DNA of 64,000 bases from Oceanobacillus sojae (GCF_900162665.1 NZ_LT727810.1:38708-102707); one strand, 5' to 3'; numbered from the stretch's first letter, positions 9,570-17,155 are shown. Translations and numbers: made by a program. Notes: generated by a model not told the origin, from the letters alone.

Positions 9570-10511
9570 TTGGCTAAATTAATGTTAGAAGTAAATAATT
9601 TAAATGTTTCTATTAAAGTGAAACAAAAAGTCTATCCGGCATTGGAGGATATCACGTTCAAGGTCAATGAAAACCAGGTTGTTGGAGTTGTTGGTGAGTC
9701 GGGAAGTGGAAAAAGCTTAACGGCTCAATCTATTCTAGGGATTTTACCAGCTAATACAGAAGTTACAGGGAGTATTAAACTGGAAAACGACGAATTAATC
9801 AATAAAAGCTCAAAAGCTTGGCAGAAACTCCGCAGTAATGAAGTTTCCCTCATCTTTCAAGAACCGATGACTGCATTGAACCCTTTGATGAAGGTAGGCA
9901 AACAAATTAGCGAGGTTCTAAGAAAGCATACCAATTATTCAAATAATGAATGTTACAGAAAAACAATTGATATACTGAAAGAAGTTGGGCTCAAACGGCC
10001 AGAAAGTATCTATCATTCTTATACACATGAACTTTCCGGAGGAATGCGCCAACGAATTGTGATTGCCATAGCACTGGTTAATAATCCGAAATTAATTATT
10101 GCTGATGAACCGACGACCGCATTAGATGTAACAATTCAGGCACAAATTATAGACCTTCTGAAAGATATTATGAAAAAGCGAAATGGTGCCATGCTATTTA
10201 TTTCACATGACTGGGGAGTTATTTCACAAGTATGTGATTATGTATTGGTTATGTATGCAGGAAAAATCGTTGAACAAGGTCCAATGGAAAATCTAATATC
10301 GAACCCCCAACATCCGTATACAAAAGGTCTGTTAAAAGCAATTCCAGATTTTAAAAAAAGAGGAGAAGCATTATACAGCATTCCGCTGCGTGTTCCTGCT
10401 TTAACTGAAAGAAGAAAAGGAAACTGGCCGTATATAGAAATAACAGAAGAAAATAAGCAAGTTGTTGCTGATATATTTCCAGAGATTCTTCAAAGAGAAA
10501 CAAAGGAGTAA
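9570..10511 (+). CDS. Dpp/Opp-type ABC ATPase 1 (DppD-like)
   Basis: A 313-aa ABC ATPase with Walker [10 protein letters not shown]-loop [11 protein letters not shown], signature LSGGMRQR and Walker [14 protein letters not shown] prefer TTG 9570, five bases after an AGGCGGTGA site, over the upstream GTG 9561 that lies inside that site. It energises the two preceding permeases together with the next gene. The C-terminus lacks the cysteine cluster usual in DppD/OppD and present in the second copy at 53 kb, so the two importers are not recent duplicates. Confidence 0.92.
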   Translation: MAKLMLEVNNLNVSIKVKQKVYPALEDITFKVNENQVVGVVGESGSGKSLTAQSILGILPANTEVTGSIKLENDELINKSSKAWQKLRSNEVSLIFQEPMTALNPLMKVGKQISEVLRKHTNYSNNECYRKTIDILKEVGLKRPESIYHSYTHELSGGMRQRIVIAIALVNNPKLIIADEPTTALDVTIQAQIIDLLKDIMKKRNGAMLFISHDWGVISQVCDYVLVMYAGKIVEQGPMENLISNPQHPYTKGLLKAIPDFKKRGEALYSIPLRVPALTERRKGNWPYIEITEENKQVVADIFPEILQRETKE

Positions 10512-10515
10512 ACAT

Positions 10516-11325
10516 ATGCTTGAGCCAATTATTGAAGTAAAGAATTTAACAAAAACGTATAAAGCTGCCCAGAAGAAATTCAGACAAAAAACATCCTATA
10601 TTCATGCAGTAAAAAATATAAATTTTCAAGTGCTCCCCGGTGAATCCTTTGGCATTGTTGGTGAAAGTGGTTCGGGAAAATCAACAATTGCGCATTTAAT
10701 CATGGGAATTAATAAAGTGACAGAAGGAGAGATTATTTTCCGGGGAAGAAATATTGCTCAACTTTCCCGCGGGGGGGAGAGAGAGATTTGCCGCAATCTA
10801 CAAATTGTTTTTCAAGATCCATACAGTTCTCTCAATCCGAAGAAGTCCATTGAATGGACATTAACTGAACCGCTTATCATTCATAGCATTGGTACAAAAG
10901 CATCAAGAAAGGAAAAAGTAATTGAAGTATTAGAAGAAGTTGGACTGGGTGAATCCTACTTGAAAAAAAAGCCTCATGAATTGAGTGGAGGACAACGACA
11001 GAGAATTGCGATTGCCAGTGCATTAATATTGGAGCCAGAGGTGATTGTAATCGATGAAGGTGTCTCAGCACTTGATGTATCTATACAGGCATCTATTTTA
11101 AATTTATTGAATGAATTAAAAGAAAAGCACAAGCTAACTTATATTTTTATTTCGCATGATTTAAATGTCGTCCAATACTTTTGCGATAAAATTGCAGTAG
11201 TTTATCTGGGAGATTTGATAGAGCTATTCCAAACAGAAGAATTTCATCAAGAAGAACATGCCGAATATACAAAGAAGCTCTTTAATGCTATTCCTGATGT
11301 TTCATTTACTTCTAGAACCAGTTAA
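10516..11325 (+). CDS. Dpp/Opp-type ABC ATPase 2 (DppF-like, short)
   Basis: A 269-aa ABC ATPase: Walker [10 protein letters not shown], signature LSGGQRQR, Walker B VIVIDEGVSALD. ATG 10516 is preceded by AAAGGAG and lies 4 bases after the stop of the first ATPase. It is shorter than typical DppF (about 320 aa) because the C-terminal Cys-containing oligopeptide-transporter extension is missing. It forms the ATPase heterodimer with the gene upstream. Confidence 0.92.
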   Translation: MLEPIIEVKNLTKTYKAAQKKFRQKTSYIHAVKNINFQVLPGESFGIVGESGSGKSTIAHLIMGINKVTEGEIIFRGRNIAQLSRGGEREICRNLQIVFQDPYSSLNPKKSIEWTLTEPLIIHSIGTKASRKEKVIEVLEEVGLGESYLKKKPHELSGGQRQRIAIASALILEPEVIVIDEGVSALDVSIQASILNLLNELKEKHKLTYIFISHDLNVVQYFCDKIAVVYLGDLIELFQTEEFHQEEHAEYTKKLFNAIPDVSFTSRTS

Positions 11326-11347
11326 AAGGCAGGAGAGGAGTGTAAGG

Positions 11348-12166
11348 ATGAAAATAGGAGTTATTTCAGATTTGCATATTGATAATAATTGTAATGAACA
11401 AGTAAGTATTTCAGATTTTAGCAGAATAGTTGCTGATGAAATTGGTGAACAGCAAGTGGACCTATTGTTAGTTGCTGGGGATGTATCAAATAATCATGAA
11501 ATGACACATCAGTTTATTGCAAAAGTGAAGCAGTTATCAAATAGAGAGATTTTGTTTGTACCAGGAAACCATGACTATTGGCTCAAAGGACAAGAAGAAA
11601 AAGATACAAACAAGGTACTCGAATATTTTAAAGCGCAAGAAGAATCCATTATAGAGAAGCCTTTTATCATTAATGATAATTGGGCAATTGTTGGACATAG
11701 TGCCTGGTATGATTATACCTTTGCTGATAAGCGTTTTTCCATAGAGGAATTGTCTGAAGGAAGCTTTAACGGGAGGGTATGGCAGGATAAGCTGAATACA
11801 GATTGGAAGCTGGATGACCGTACACTTTCAAAAAAATTCGCGGCTGCTATTCAAGCAGATTTAAATAAAGTAAAGGATAAGAATATTATTCTAATGACGC
11901 ATATGGTTACATATAAAAATTTCGGGGTGAAAATGCCACATCCAGTATTTGATTATTTTAATGCCTTCATTGGTACATCAGATTGTAATCAGCTTCTGCA
12001 AGATTATCAGATTAAATATAATATCATGGGACATGTGCATCACAGACAAAGAGAGGAAGAGAATGGAATTACGCATATTTGTGCCTGTCTAGGAAACAGA
12101 AATGAATGGCAGACTACAGATACGGTTACAGAAATTAAGAATACGATGCAGATTATAGTTATTTAA
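11348..12166 (+). CDS. Calcineurin-like metallophosphoesterase
   Basis: A 272-aa cytoplasmic protein with all metallophosphoesterase motifs in order: D8-L-H10 (SDLHID), GDVSNN, GNHDYW, THM and GHVHH. These coordinate a dinuclear metal centre that hydrolyses phosphomono- or diesters. ATG 11348 lies just after an AGGAGAGGAG/AAGG stretch; the open frame begins earlier but overlaps the ATPase. It is the last gene of the importer operon, 22 bases downstream, followed by a strong terminator. Its link to peptide import is unclear; it may act on a phosphorylated ligand. Confidence 0.88.
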   Translation: MKIGVISDLHIDNNCNEQVSISDFSRIVADEIGEQQVDLLLVAGDVSNNHEMTHQFIAKVKQLSNREILFVPGNHDYWLKGQEEKDTNKVLEYFKAQEESIIEKPFIINDNWAIVGHSAWYDYTFADKRFSIEELSEGSFNGRVWQDKLNTDWKLDDRTLSKKFAAAIQADLNKVKDKNIILMTHMVTYKNFGVKMPHPVFDYFNAFIGTSDCNQLLQDYQIKYNIMGHVHHRQREEENGITHICACLGNRNEWQTTDTVTEIKNTMQIIVI

Positions 12167-12196
12167 AAGGTTCATTATAAAGAGATCAAAGTAGAA

Positions 12197-12240
12197 ACTC
12201 GCTTGAAATTCAATATAAAGAATTTCAAGCGAGTGTTTTT
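12197..12240 (+). terminator. Rho-independent terminator of the importer operon
   Basis: Perfect 15-bp stem (ACTCGCTTGAAATTC at 12197-12211 with its complement at 12220-12234), an 8-base loop and a GTTTTT tail, 30 bases after the metallophosphoesterase stop. Confidence 0.93.
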
Positions 12241-12396
12241 AATAATTAACATTATTATATTATTAATAACTCAACTTTCGCATCTGAGAATAAACATATA
12301 AACCTTACTGTTCCAGGATGTACATGGTTTCAATTATCATGCTTGCTACTCATCTTTTTATTTTTTGAACAGGTTATTGTGTATAGCTTCCGCTCC

Positions 12397-12508
12397 GGCC
12401 AACCACTCCGCTTTCCATGGGGACGGCTTCAGCTAACTTGAAAAGAAACCCGCTTTTCAAGTGGATCTTCAGCTCGCCCTGTTCCCATAGGAGTCTACGT
12501 GGTTGGCC
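12397..12508 (+). repeat. Structured intergenic repeat, copy A
   Basis: Perfect outer stem GGCCAACCAC (12397-12406) with GTGGTTGGCC (12499-12508), and a perfect inner stem CTTGAAAAG (12437-12445) with CTTTTCAAG (12453-12461). Between them lie boxes GGCTTCAGCTAACTT and AAGTGGATCTTCAGCT that recur in copy B. The stems differ in sequence from copy B while pairing is kept. Confidence 0.75.
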
Positions 12509-12787
12509 TGCGCTCTAATAGGATTCTACAGCGCATGGAAGAAATAATATCCTGATGAAGTTAGATGAAATCATCGTTTTAGCCTAAATAAACAATCATG
12601 CTGGTGTTTCAAATGGTTTTTAACAGTTCAAATCATGACAGTATGAATAATTCATATCGAGAATAGCTTTCATGCATCAAAAATAAGGATTGCTGAGCAT
12701 TTTTTATCATGCAACACGAAAGTTTGTACTGTCGGATCTACCTTTTATTTATTCAGTTATTTCAGTATAGAATATCCTGCCAGCGGA

Positions 12788-12905
12788 GGCGGACCGTTTT
12801 GACTCCTGAGGGATTAGCACCATCTGAAGATCCACTTTTGCCAAGTGATCTTCTTGGCAAAAGTTAGCTGAAGAGCGTGCCCCTAGGAAAGCAAAACGGT
12901 CCGCC
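12788..12905 (-). repeat. Structured intergenic repeat, copy B (inverted)
   Basis: Opposite-strand copy of the same repeat class. Outer stem GGCGGACCGTTTTG (12788-12801) pairs perfectly with 12892-12905; inner stem ACTTTTGCCAAG (12834-12845) with CTTGGCAAAAGT (12853-12864). On the minus strand the shared boxes CTTCAGCTAACTT and AAGTGGATCTTCAG occur in the same order as in copy A. Confidence 0.75.
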
Positions 12906-13052
12906 GTAGCGGTGGCCTTACACTTTACTTTCTATCTTTGTCAACAGATATATAGAAGAAATGATCAACCCCTGTTCCTATAGATAGGAAGTTACTTTTT
13001 AGTGTGCGAAAGTTGAGTTAATAAGAAATTTAGTTGGGTTAACAATTTATTC

Positions 13053-13526
13053 TTAATGTCTCCTATAATCAAACCACTCAATTACCCCCAAGGGATCAAA
13101 ACAAACAGTATAATTATCAAAACAAACAGACAGCCCATACTTCTCCCTATACCTCTGCAAAGCAGCCTCTAAAAACGCCTCCGTAACCTCTAGATAATTA
13201 GCCAATTCATACTTATTTCTCAAATTTAAACGATGCGCCTCTATAATTTTTGCTATAGGAATCGTCTTTTCATAAGCCCAGGATCTGGCCCGCAGCTCTT
13301 GTTTCCGATTAACAATTTTGGACTGATCTATTATATCCCCGACAGTAGTGTGGTAGTGGCCTAATTCTTCTGCTAAAACGGAAGCTTTGTCTGCAGAGGT
13401 GGTTAAATAATTTTTATTAATCCATATGACATTATCTGCATATAATCCTTTTACATTCTTAACCATAGACTTCTCATAAACTTCTACATTATATTTACTG
13501 GCGTGACTTAATAATTTTTCATACAT
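13053..13526 (-). CDS. ImmA/IrrE-type phage protein (M78 family)
   Basis: A 157-aa protein of the ImmA/IrrE metallopeptidase family. The metal motif region reads LAEELGHYHTT, that is E-E-L-G-H in place of H-E-x-x-H, a form common in Firmicute prophages. The start at 13526 follows the upstream repressor stop by one base and has a GAGGAAT site; the longer open frame overlaps the repressor. In ICEBs1-like and many prophage systems ImmA cleaves the paired CI-like repressor to induce the element, so the same antirepressor role is inferred here for the tailocin cluster. Confidence 0.85.
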   Translation of the reverse strand: MYEKLLSHASKYNVEVYEKSMVKNVKGLYADNVIWINKNYLTTSADKASVLAEELGHYHTTVGDIIDQSKIVNRKQELRARSWAYEKTIPIAKIIEAHRLNLRNKYELANYLEVTEAFLEAALQRYREKYGLSVCFDNYTVCFDPLGVIEWFDYRRH

Positions 13527-13527
13527 A

Positions 13528-13911
13528 CTATTCCTCATTTCTCTTAGAACGTATATAAGCTTTAAAGCGCTCAATTTCTTCTAATTCCTCTTCGGTCCAA
13601 TCTTCTCCATCATGATGTGCGGCAATAGTATCTATTTTATCTTCGTCTGCTTCTCTTCTATCAGCAGGAATTCGTTCTTTATGTGTATCATAGCCCATCA
13701 GCCAGGCTTCGTTTACATTTAATGCCTCAGCTAATATATATAATTTATCCTGCCGGGGCTCTGTTTTACCATTTACGTATTGGCTGAGATCTGTTTTTGA
13801 TATTTTGATATTATCACGAGCGTATTTTTTAGTTGAGTTAAGTATGTCTACTTGTTTTAAATTTCTTTCTCTCATGATTTGCTTTAACCGATCTCCTGTA
13901 CTTAATCTCAT
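13528..13911 (-). CDS. CI-like XRE-family repressor
   Basis: A 127-aa protein with an N-terminal helix-turn-helix (about residues 5-65: GDRLKQIMRERNLKQVDIL, then ISKTDLSQYVNGKTEPRQDK) and an acidic C-terminal segment without a peptidase domain. ATG 13911 has an AAGGGAG site about 9 bases upstream. It is co-transcribed with the ImmA-like gene and divergent from the DUF739 gene, the normal layout of a phage genetic switch. The TTCAA-N5-TTGAA sites at 14111 and 14173 are its likely operators. Confidence 0.9.
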   Translation of the reverse strand: MRLSTGDRLKQIMRERNLKQVDILNSTKKYARDNIKISKTDLSQYVNGKTEPRQDKLYILAEALNVNEAWLMGYDTHKERIPADRREADEDKIDTIAAHHDGEDWTEEELEEIERFKAYIRSKRNEE

Positions 13912-14110
13912 AAATAAAATCTCCCTTATAAATTTTCCTTTTATGGCTGCTATAGTTATCACCGTATGCTATTTAAAGTGCTCAGAGAAGCTGCATTATG
14001 AGTATGTAAAATAATATATATTTATAAGTCATACAAACTTATAGAAAGAAAAAATGATTTGGTAGAATAATTTAAGTATATACAATATAAATACATTATT
14101 CAATAAAAGA

Positions 14111-14125
14111 TTCAATTATTTTGAA
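14111..14125. promoter_or_regulatory. Operator O1 (TTCAA-N5-TTGAA)
   Basis: Inverted repeat TTCAA (14111-14115) and TTGAA (14121-14125) ten bases upstream of the -35 box of the rightward promoter. Same geometry as O2. Confidence 0.65.
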
Positions 14126-14134
14126 CTTTTTGTG

Positions 14135-14163
14135 TTGACGAGCAATGTTATAAATGGTATTAT
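14135..14163 (+). promoter_or_regulatory. SigA-type promoter of the rightward tailocin operon
   Basis: TTGACG (14135-14140), a 17-base spacer and TATTAT (14158-14163), about 45 bases before the DUF739 start. It is flanked by O1 upstream and O2 over the expected transcription start. Confidence 0.8.
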
Positions 14164-14171
14164 TTACTAAA

Positions 14172-14188
14172 GTTCAAATGAATTGAAC
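14172..14188. promoter_or_regulatory. Operator O2 (GTTCAA-N5-TTGAAC)
   Basis: Perfect 6-bp inverted repeat with 5-base spacer, overlapping the likely +1 of the promoter at 14135. A weaker third site (TTCAA-N5-ATGAA) occurs at 14419-14433 inside the DUF739 gene. Confidence 0.7.
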
Positions 14189-14208
14189 AAAATGAAAAGG
14201 GTGATATA

Positions 14209-14568
14209 ATGAATTTTAATTACTCCAGGTTATATAATAAAATTGTTGAAAAGTATGGAAGTAAACATGATTTTGCAAAAGCAGCAGGTCTGCCAGAGAA
14301 ATCAATTATCCTAAAATTAGATGGAAAAGATGGATGGAAACAGGATGAAATTGCCAAAAATATTGAGCTTCTTGAAATTGATAGCAGTGATATCCCACGA
14401 TATTTTTTAATTATAAAGTTCAAAAAAAATGAACAAAAAATTAATATACAAATTATTTATGCTGGGGGAGGGATTAAAAAATGCTTAAAGATCATTTTTT
14501 GGAAGAGGATTATGATGATGTTATGGAAGAAGTCAACCGGATTATCAGCATCAATGAAAAGGCTTTAA
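14209..14568 (+). pseudogene. DUF739 (Cro-like) phage protein, apparent C-terminal frameshift
   Basis: Residues 1-66 (MNFNYSRLYNKIVEKYGSKH to DIPRYF) match the DUF739 family of small phage regulators, normally about 70-75 aa with an N-terminal helix-turn-helix. After residue 66 the frame reads through unrelated sequence to 119 aa and overlaps the next gene by 88 bases. Adding one T to the six-T run at 14403-14408 gives YFFNYKVQKK and a stop at 14432, a 74-aa protein with the ending expected of this family. So either a 1-base deletion or a sequencing error in the T-run. It is divergent from the repressor and probably binds the same operators. Confidence 0.75.
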
Positions 14569-14720
14569 GAATTACAGTATGTGGTCAATGGGAGCTGAAG
14601 AATACGATTTTAGAGCAGTTTAATAATGCATTTGAAAATCTCAGAATGCTCAACCAAAAGAAAATTAACCGGCAAAGAGCACCAGCTATAAATGAAGATA
14701 TAAGACGACATATGTTTTAA
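14481..14720 (+). CDS. Small phage-type hypothetical protein
   Basis: A 79-aa, charged, mostly helical protein (MLKDHFLEEDYDDVMEEVNR at the start) with a very strong GGGGGAGGG site before ATG 14481. No membrane segment, signal or recognised domain. It lies between the Cro-like and ArpU-like genes in the early rightward operon, so a regulatory role is possible, but I do not recognise the family. Confidence 0.7.
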   Translation: MLKDHFLEEDYDDVMEEVNRIISINEKALRITVCGQWELKNTILEQFNNAFENLRMLNQKKINRQRAPAINEDIRRHMF

Positions 14721-14801
14721 AAAAGGATAAATCAGAAGTCAGGTTTTTCTATTCCTAATATTTCTATCAAATATAACTAATCAGCTAAGGGGGAAATAAA
14801 T

Positions 14802-15326
14802 ATGAATTTAACGGATGAGCAATTAAAATTAATCACTGAAGTTGTTTCCGAGCAAGCAATTAGAACATATAAAGAAGATGTGGAGAAACGTGAAATCACC
14901 AAGCAGGATTATCGATTGCATAATATTAAGCTGCTTTTAAAAAATTATAGAGCTCTGGTTCTTCACTGCGAAGAGCTGATGGATGAACTAGAAGAGTTTA
15001 ACGAAACATCCATTCAAGAATTAGATATAGAAACAATCAGCCTGGAGTCTATCGAATCTATCAAACAAAGTAAAAGAAAATCAATTTCTATGGTTTACTT
15101 TATTCAAGGAAAGATGGAAGCTTACCGGCGTTCCTGTAACGAATATGAATTGAAATATTATCAAGTGCTGGAAAAAAGATACCTATCAAAGCAGAAATAT
15201 ACCATCTCACAAATTGCGGAATTAGAGAATATTGATGAACGTACAGTACACCGCTATTTAAAAAAGGCGATTGAAGATTTACCGGTTATCTTTTTTGGGG
15301 TTTCAGCCATAAGCTTTGCTAATTGA
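14802..15326 (+). CDS. ArpU-family phage late transcription regulator
   Basis: A 174-aa protein with a helical N-terminal half and a C-terminal sigma-region-4-like helix-turn-helix (YTISQIAELENIDERTVHRY then LKKAIEDLPVIFFG). This is the layout of ArpU/RinA-type regulators that switch on phage late (packaging, structural, lysis) genes in Firmicutes. AAGGGGG precedes ATG 14802. It is placed directly before the three promoter cassettes and the tail operon, so it is the obvious candidate activator of tail protein and lysis gene expression. Confidence 0.85.
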   Translation: MNLTDEQLKLITEVVSEQAIRTYKEDVEKREITKQDYRLHNIKLLLKNYRALVLHCEELMDELEEFNETSIQELDIETISLESIESIKQSKRKSISMVYFIQGKMEAYRRSCNEYELKYYQVLEKRYLSKQKYTISQIAELENIDERTVHRYLKKAIEDLPVIFFGVSAISFAN

Positions 15327-15327
15327 T

Positions 15328-15462
15328 CCTGTCGTAAAACTGTCTTGATAGTGTCATTACGAAGATGCTAATATGATAGTATAGAAAAATGTACAATATA
15401 ATTAGATTTTATTGGAAAATCACAGAGGCGTTGTAAAAAACAGCTGCTTCTGTGGTTTTTTA
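15328..15462 (+). ncRNA. Promoter-short transcript-terminator cassette 1
   Basis: Direct-repeat module: TTGATA (15345-15350), 18-base spacer, TAATAT with TG extension (15369-15374), then about 80 bases ending in a terminator (AATCACAGA 15418-15426 with TCTGTGGTT 15449-15457, then T-run). No coding frame with a ribosome binding site. Predicted product is a short RNA or an aborted leader; transcription is inferred. Confidence 0.55.
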
Positions 15463-15600
15463 ATGGAAGAGTATTGCTTCTGATTTTGGAACTGAATCGA
15501 TACTAAATTCGGATTATAAGATGCAGTTAATTAGTTAAGGCTATTCTTCTACAGGTTTTAAGCACTGAATTTTTTAGCAGCATATGCTCCAAAAAATAAT

Positions 15601-15748
15601 CTTGTCGTAAAGCTGTCTTGATAGTGTCATTATAAAGGTGCTAGTATGATAGTATAGAAGAATCTATAAAATAATTCATCAGATAAGTTCAGATTTTATT
15701 GCAAAACCACAAGGATGCTGTAAGGACAGTTATTTCTGTGGTTTTTTT
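15601..15748 (+). ncRNA. Promoter-short transcript-terminator cassette 2
   Basis: Second copy: TTGATA (15618-15623), 18-base spacer, TAGTAT (15642-15647), and a terminator AAACCACA (15704-15711) with TGTGGTTT (15737-15744) and T-run. The roughly 60-base promoter block is highly similar to cassette 1; the transcribed part diverges except around the terminator. Confidence 0.55.
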
Positions 15749-15778
15749 ATATCTCAACCAAACGCCCTGCAAAATGAA

Positions 15779-15917
15779 CCTGTCGCAAAGCTGTCTTGAT
15801 AATGTCATTAGAAGGGTGCTAATATGCTAGTATAGAAAAGTTTATAAAACTTCCAGCATCATTATTTTGACATGAGCTGGTGAACATGAGACATCCAATA
15901 ATGGGTGTCTTTTTTCT
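15779..15917 (+). ncRNA. Promoter-short transcript-terminator cassette 3
   Basis: Third copy: TTGATA (15796-15801), 18-base spacer, TAATAT (15820-15825), ending in an unrelated terminator hairpin AGACATCC (15889-15896) with GGGTGTCT (15903-15910) and T-run. The promoter block is conserved while the terminator is of different sequence. Confidence 0.55.
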
Positions 15918-16160
15918 TGTCTATATTCCAGATACTATGAAGGAGGTGATGCCTCATTTTGTAAAATACGAAACATACTTTTGGAAAGGAGGATTGATAT
16001 AGTTGCATCTATACACAATTGAGCTGCGGGCAAGTAACTTATAAGAAGCAGCACTGAATTACATTAAAGATTAGTATTGTGCAGTACTGATGTTGAATAT
16101 TACTGCATAATTAGTTTACAACAGAGGCAAGGAATAAATCATCAAAAGGATGAAGAGCTG
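15918..16160 (+). other. Leader before the tail operon
   Basis: Contains an AAGGAGGTGATG at about 15939 that would start only a 17-codon frame, and a second AAAGGAGG at about 15983 without an open frame. These may be remnants of a deleted upstream head gene. No intact gene seen. Confidence 0.4.
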
Positions 16161-16565
16161 ATGAAAGCAGACTTTATGCAACAATTAAACCGTCGGATCA
16201 ATAGTTTGAATCTGTTTAGCAGAAGTGTTGTTGGAGTAATCGATGATGAATACTCTATAGCAATCACTTCTATACCTAGTGCTGATGAAACAATTTATTT
16301 CGACGGTACAAGAGATAAAAATTTCAATATACAAGTTACAGCTAAAAGTAAAAATCGACAAGAATGCTTGGAGAGCTTAACCAGTATTTATAAGGAACTG
16401 GAAAGCTTAGATAATCTGCCAAGTGAAAATGATAGTTACAAATTTCAAAGTATCAATATAAATGATTTCCCTGCATTAGTTCTATATGATGAGCAGGGAT
16501 TTTTTATTTATAAATTATCTATTACTGCTAAAATTACAATACACAAAGGGGTTAAAATATTATGA
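16161..16565 (+). CDS. Phage tail completion / minor capsid-type protein
   Basis: A 134-aa protein that, by size, position immediately before the major tail protein and beta-rich sequence (TIYFDGTRDKNFNIQVTAKS), corresponds to the tail terminator/minor capsid protein preceding the tail tube gene in A118-like phages. I start at ATG 16161 (AAAGGATGA 8 bases upstream); the longer frame from 16077 lacks a site. It overlaps the next gene by ATGA. In a headless particle it would cap the proximal end of the tube. Family assignment rests mainly on context. Confidence 0.68.
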   Translation: MKADFMQQLNRRINSLNLFSRSVVGVIDDEYSIAITSIPSADETIYFDGTRDKNFNIQVTAKSKNRQECLESLTSIYKELESLDNLPSENDSYKFQSININDFPALVLYDEQGFFIYKLSITAKITIHKGVKIL

Positions 16566-17038
16566 GCGAATTGCTAAAATTAAACATTCAATTTTTTGGA
16601 CGAGAAAAGAACGCGAAAACAGAATACTATGTAGGTGCTGTTCCAGAGGATGGTACAGAGGAAGTGGAATGGCTGCGTCTGGCAAAATGGATTTCCAGTG
16701 TAACAGATGATACGGAAGAAGAAGTAGAAGACATGGCTTTTTATGATGGCGATGGTACACCAGAGGATGATGTTATCAGTGTGAAGAAGACATATGCCTT
16801 TGAAGGTATGTATGATGATGAGATTGAGGCAATGAAGTTTATTGCCGGGCTGGAATTTGAGACAGGATCAGGCCGTAAAATCATGTTTAAACAAGTACGC
16901 ACTAACGGAGATGAATTTGCCGGAGTTGCTACAGTGAAGGATCCTAAAGTAACTGGTGGAGAAGCATCAGAGTACGCAGTATTTGAATGCTCTATCAGCT
17001 GGGACCGCCGTCCTGAAAAGACTACAGCTACTCCCTGA
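16562..17038 (+). CDS. Major tail (tube) protein, short form; +1 frameshift gives long form to 17138
   Basis: A 158-aa phage major tail protein (MSELLKLNIQFFGREKNAKT; EFAGVATVKDPKVTGGEA; CSISWDRRPEKT), the subunit of the flexible tube. The zero frame ends CCC-TGA at 17033-17038. Reading +1 from the CCC gives 33 further residues, extremely rich in Glu, Asp, Pro and Ser, ending at the TAA 17136-17138 (191 aa in total). A stem CCCCCG/CGGGGG (17043-17048, 17054-17059) begins four bases after the stop. This matches programmed +1 frameshifting, as established for structural genes of Listeria phage PSA. Confidence 0.87.
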   Translation: MSELLKLNIQFFGREKNAKTEYYVGAVPEDGTEEVEWLRLAKWISSVTDDTEEEVEDMAFYDGDGTPEDDVISVKKTYAFEGMYDDEIEAMKFIAGLEFETGSGRKIMFKQVRTNGDEFAGVATVKDPKVTGGEASEYAVFECSISWDRRPEKTTATP

Positions 17039-17059
17039 GGATCCCCCGAATAACGGGGG
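17033..17059 (+). promoter_or_regulatory. Programmed +1 ribosomal frameshift site with 3' hairpin
   Basis: CCC (17033-17035) directly before stop TGA (17036-17038), then a 6-bp GC-only-capped hairpin (CCCCCG, loop AATAA, CGGGGG). A slow stop codon behind a slippery proline codon and a downstream structure are the expected elements. Confidence 0.7.
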
Positions 17060-17121
17060 AGAAGAACCGAATGAACCCGATCCTGAAGATCCGGAAGAAT
17101 CGGATGGGTCAGAAGAAGAGG

Positions 17122-17155
17122 AAGAGAGCGACGAATAAGCCGCTCTCTTATTTTA
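17122..17155 (+). terminator. Hairpin overlapping the end of the long tail-protein frame
   Basis: AAGAGAGCG (17122-17130) pairs with CGCTCTCTT (17141-17149), followed by ATTTTATTTT. It could reduce transcription after the highly expressed tube gene. Confidence 0.6.

Larger units (their letters stand above)
12268..13019. mobile_element. Non-autonomous segment bounded by IS4-type ends (MITE-like)
   Basis: The left boundary AACTCAACTTTCGCA and right boundary TGCGAAAGTTGAGTT are inverted repeats identical to the outer 15 bases of the intact IS4-family element at 60.67-62.2 kb; the right ends share AGTGTGCGAAAGTTGAGTTA over 20 bases. The 752-bp interior has no transposase and no coding frame. Instead it holds two long imperfect palindromes. 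I see no clear target-site duplication. It could be a non-autonomous derivative moved by the same transposase, or an old IS copy whose interior was replaced. Confidence 0.7.

Noticed and set aside
15939-15990. Short peptide gene after an AAGGAGGTGATG site
   Set aside because: Only 17 codons without similarity to anything I know; mentioned as a possible remnant only.
16956-17138. Separate 60-aa gene overlapping the tube protein
   Set aside because: Its first half is an out-of-frame shadow of the tube gene and only the part after 17037 has coding character; a +1 extension explains it better.
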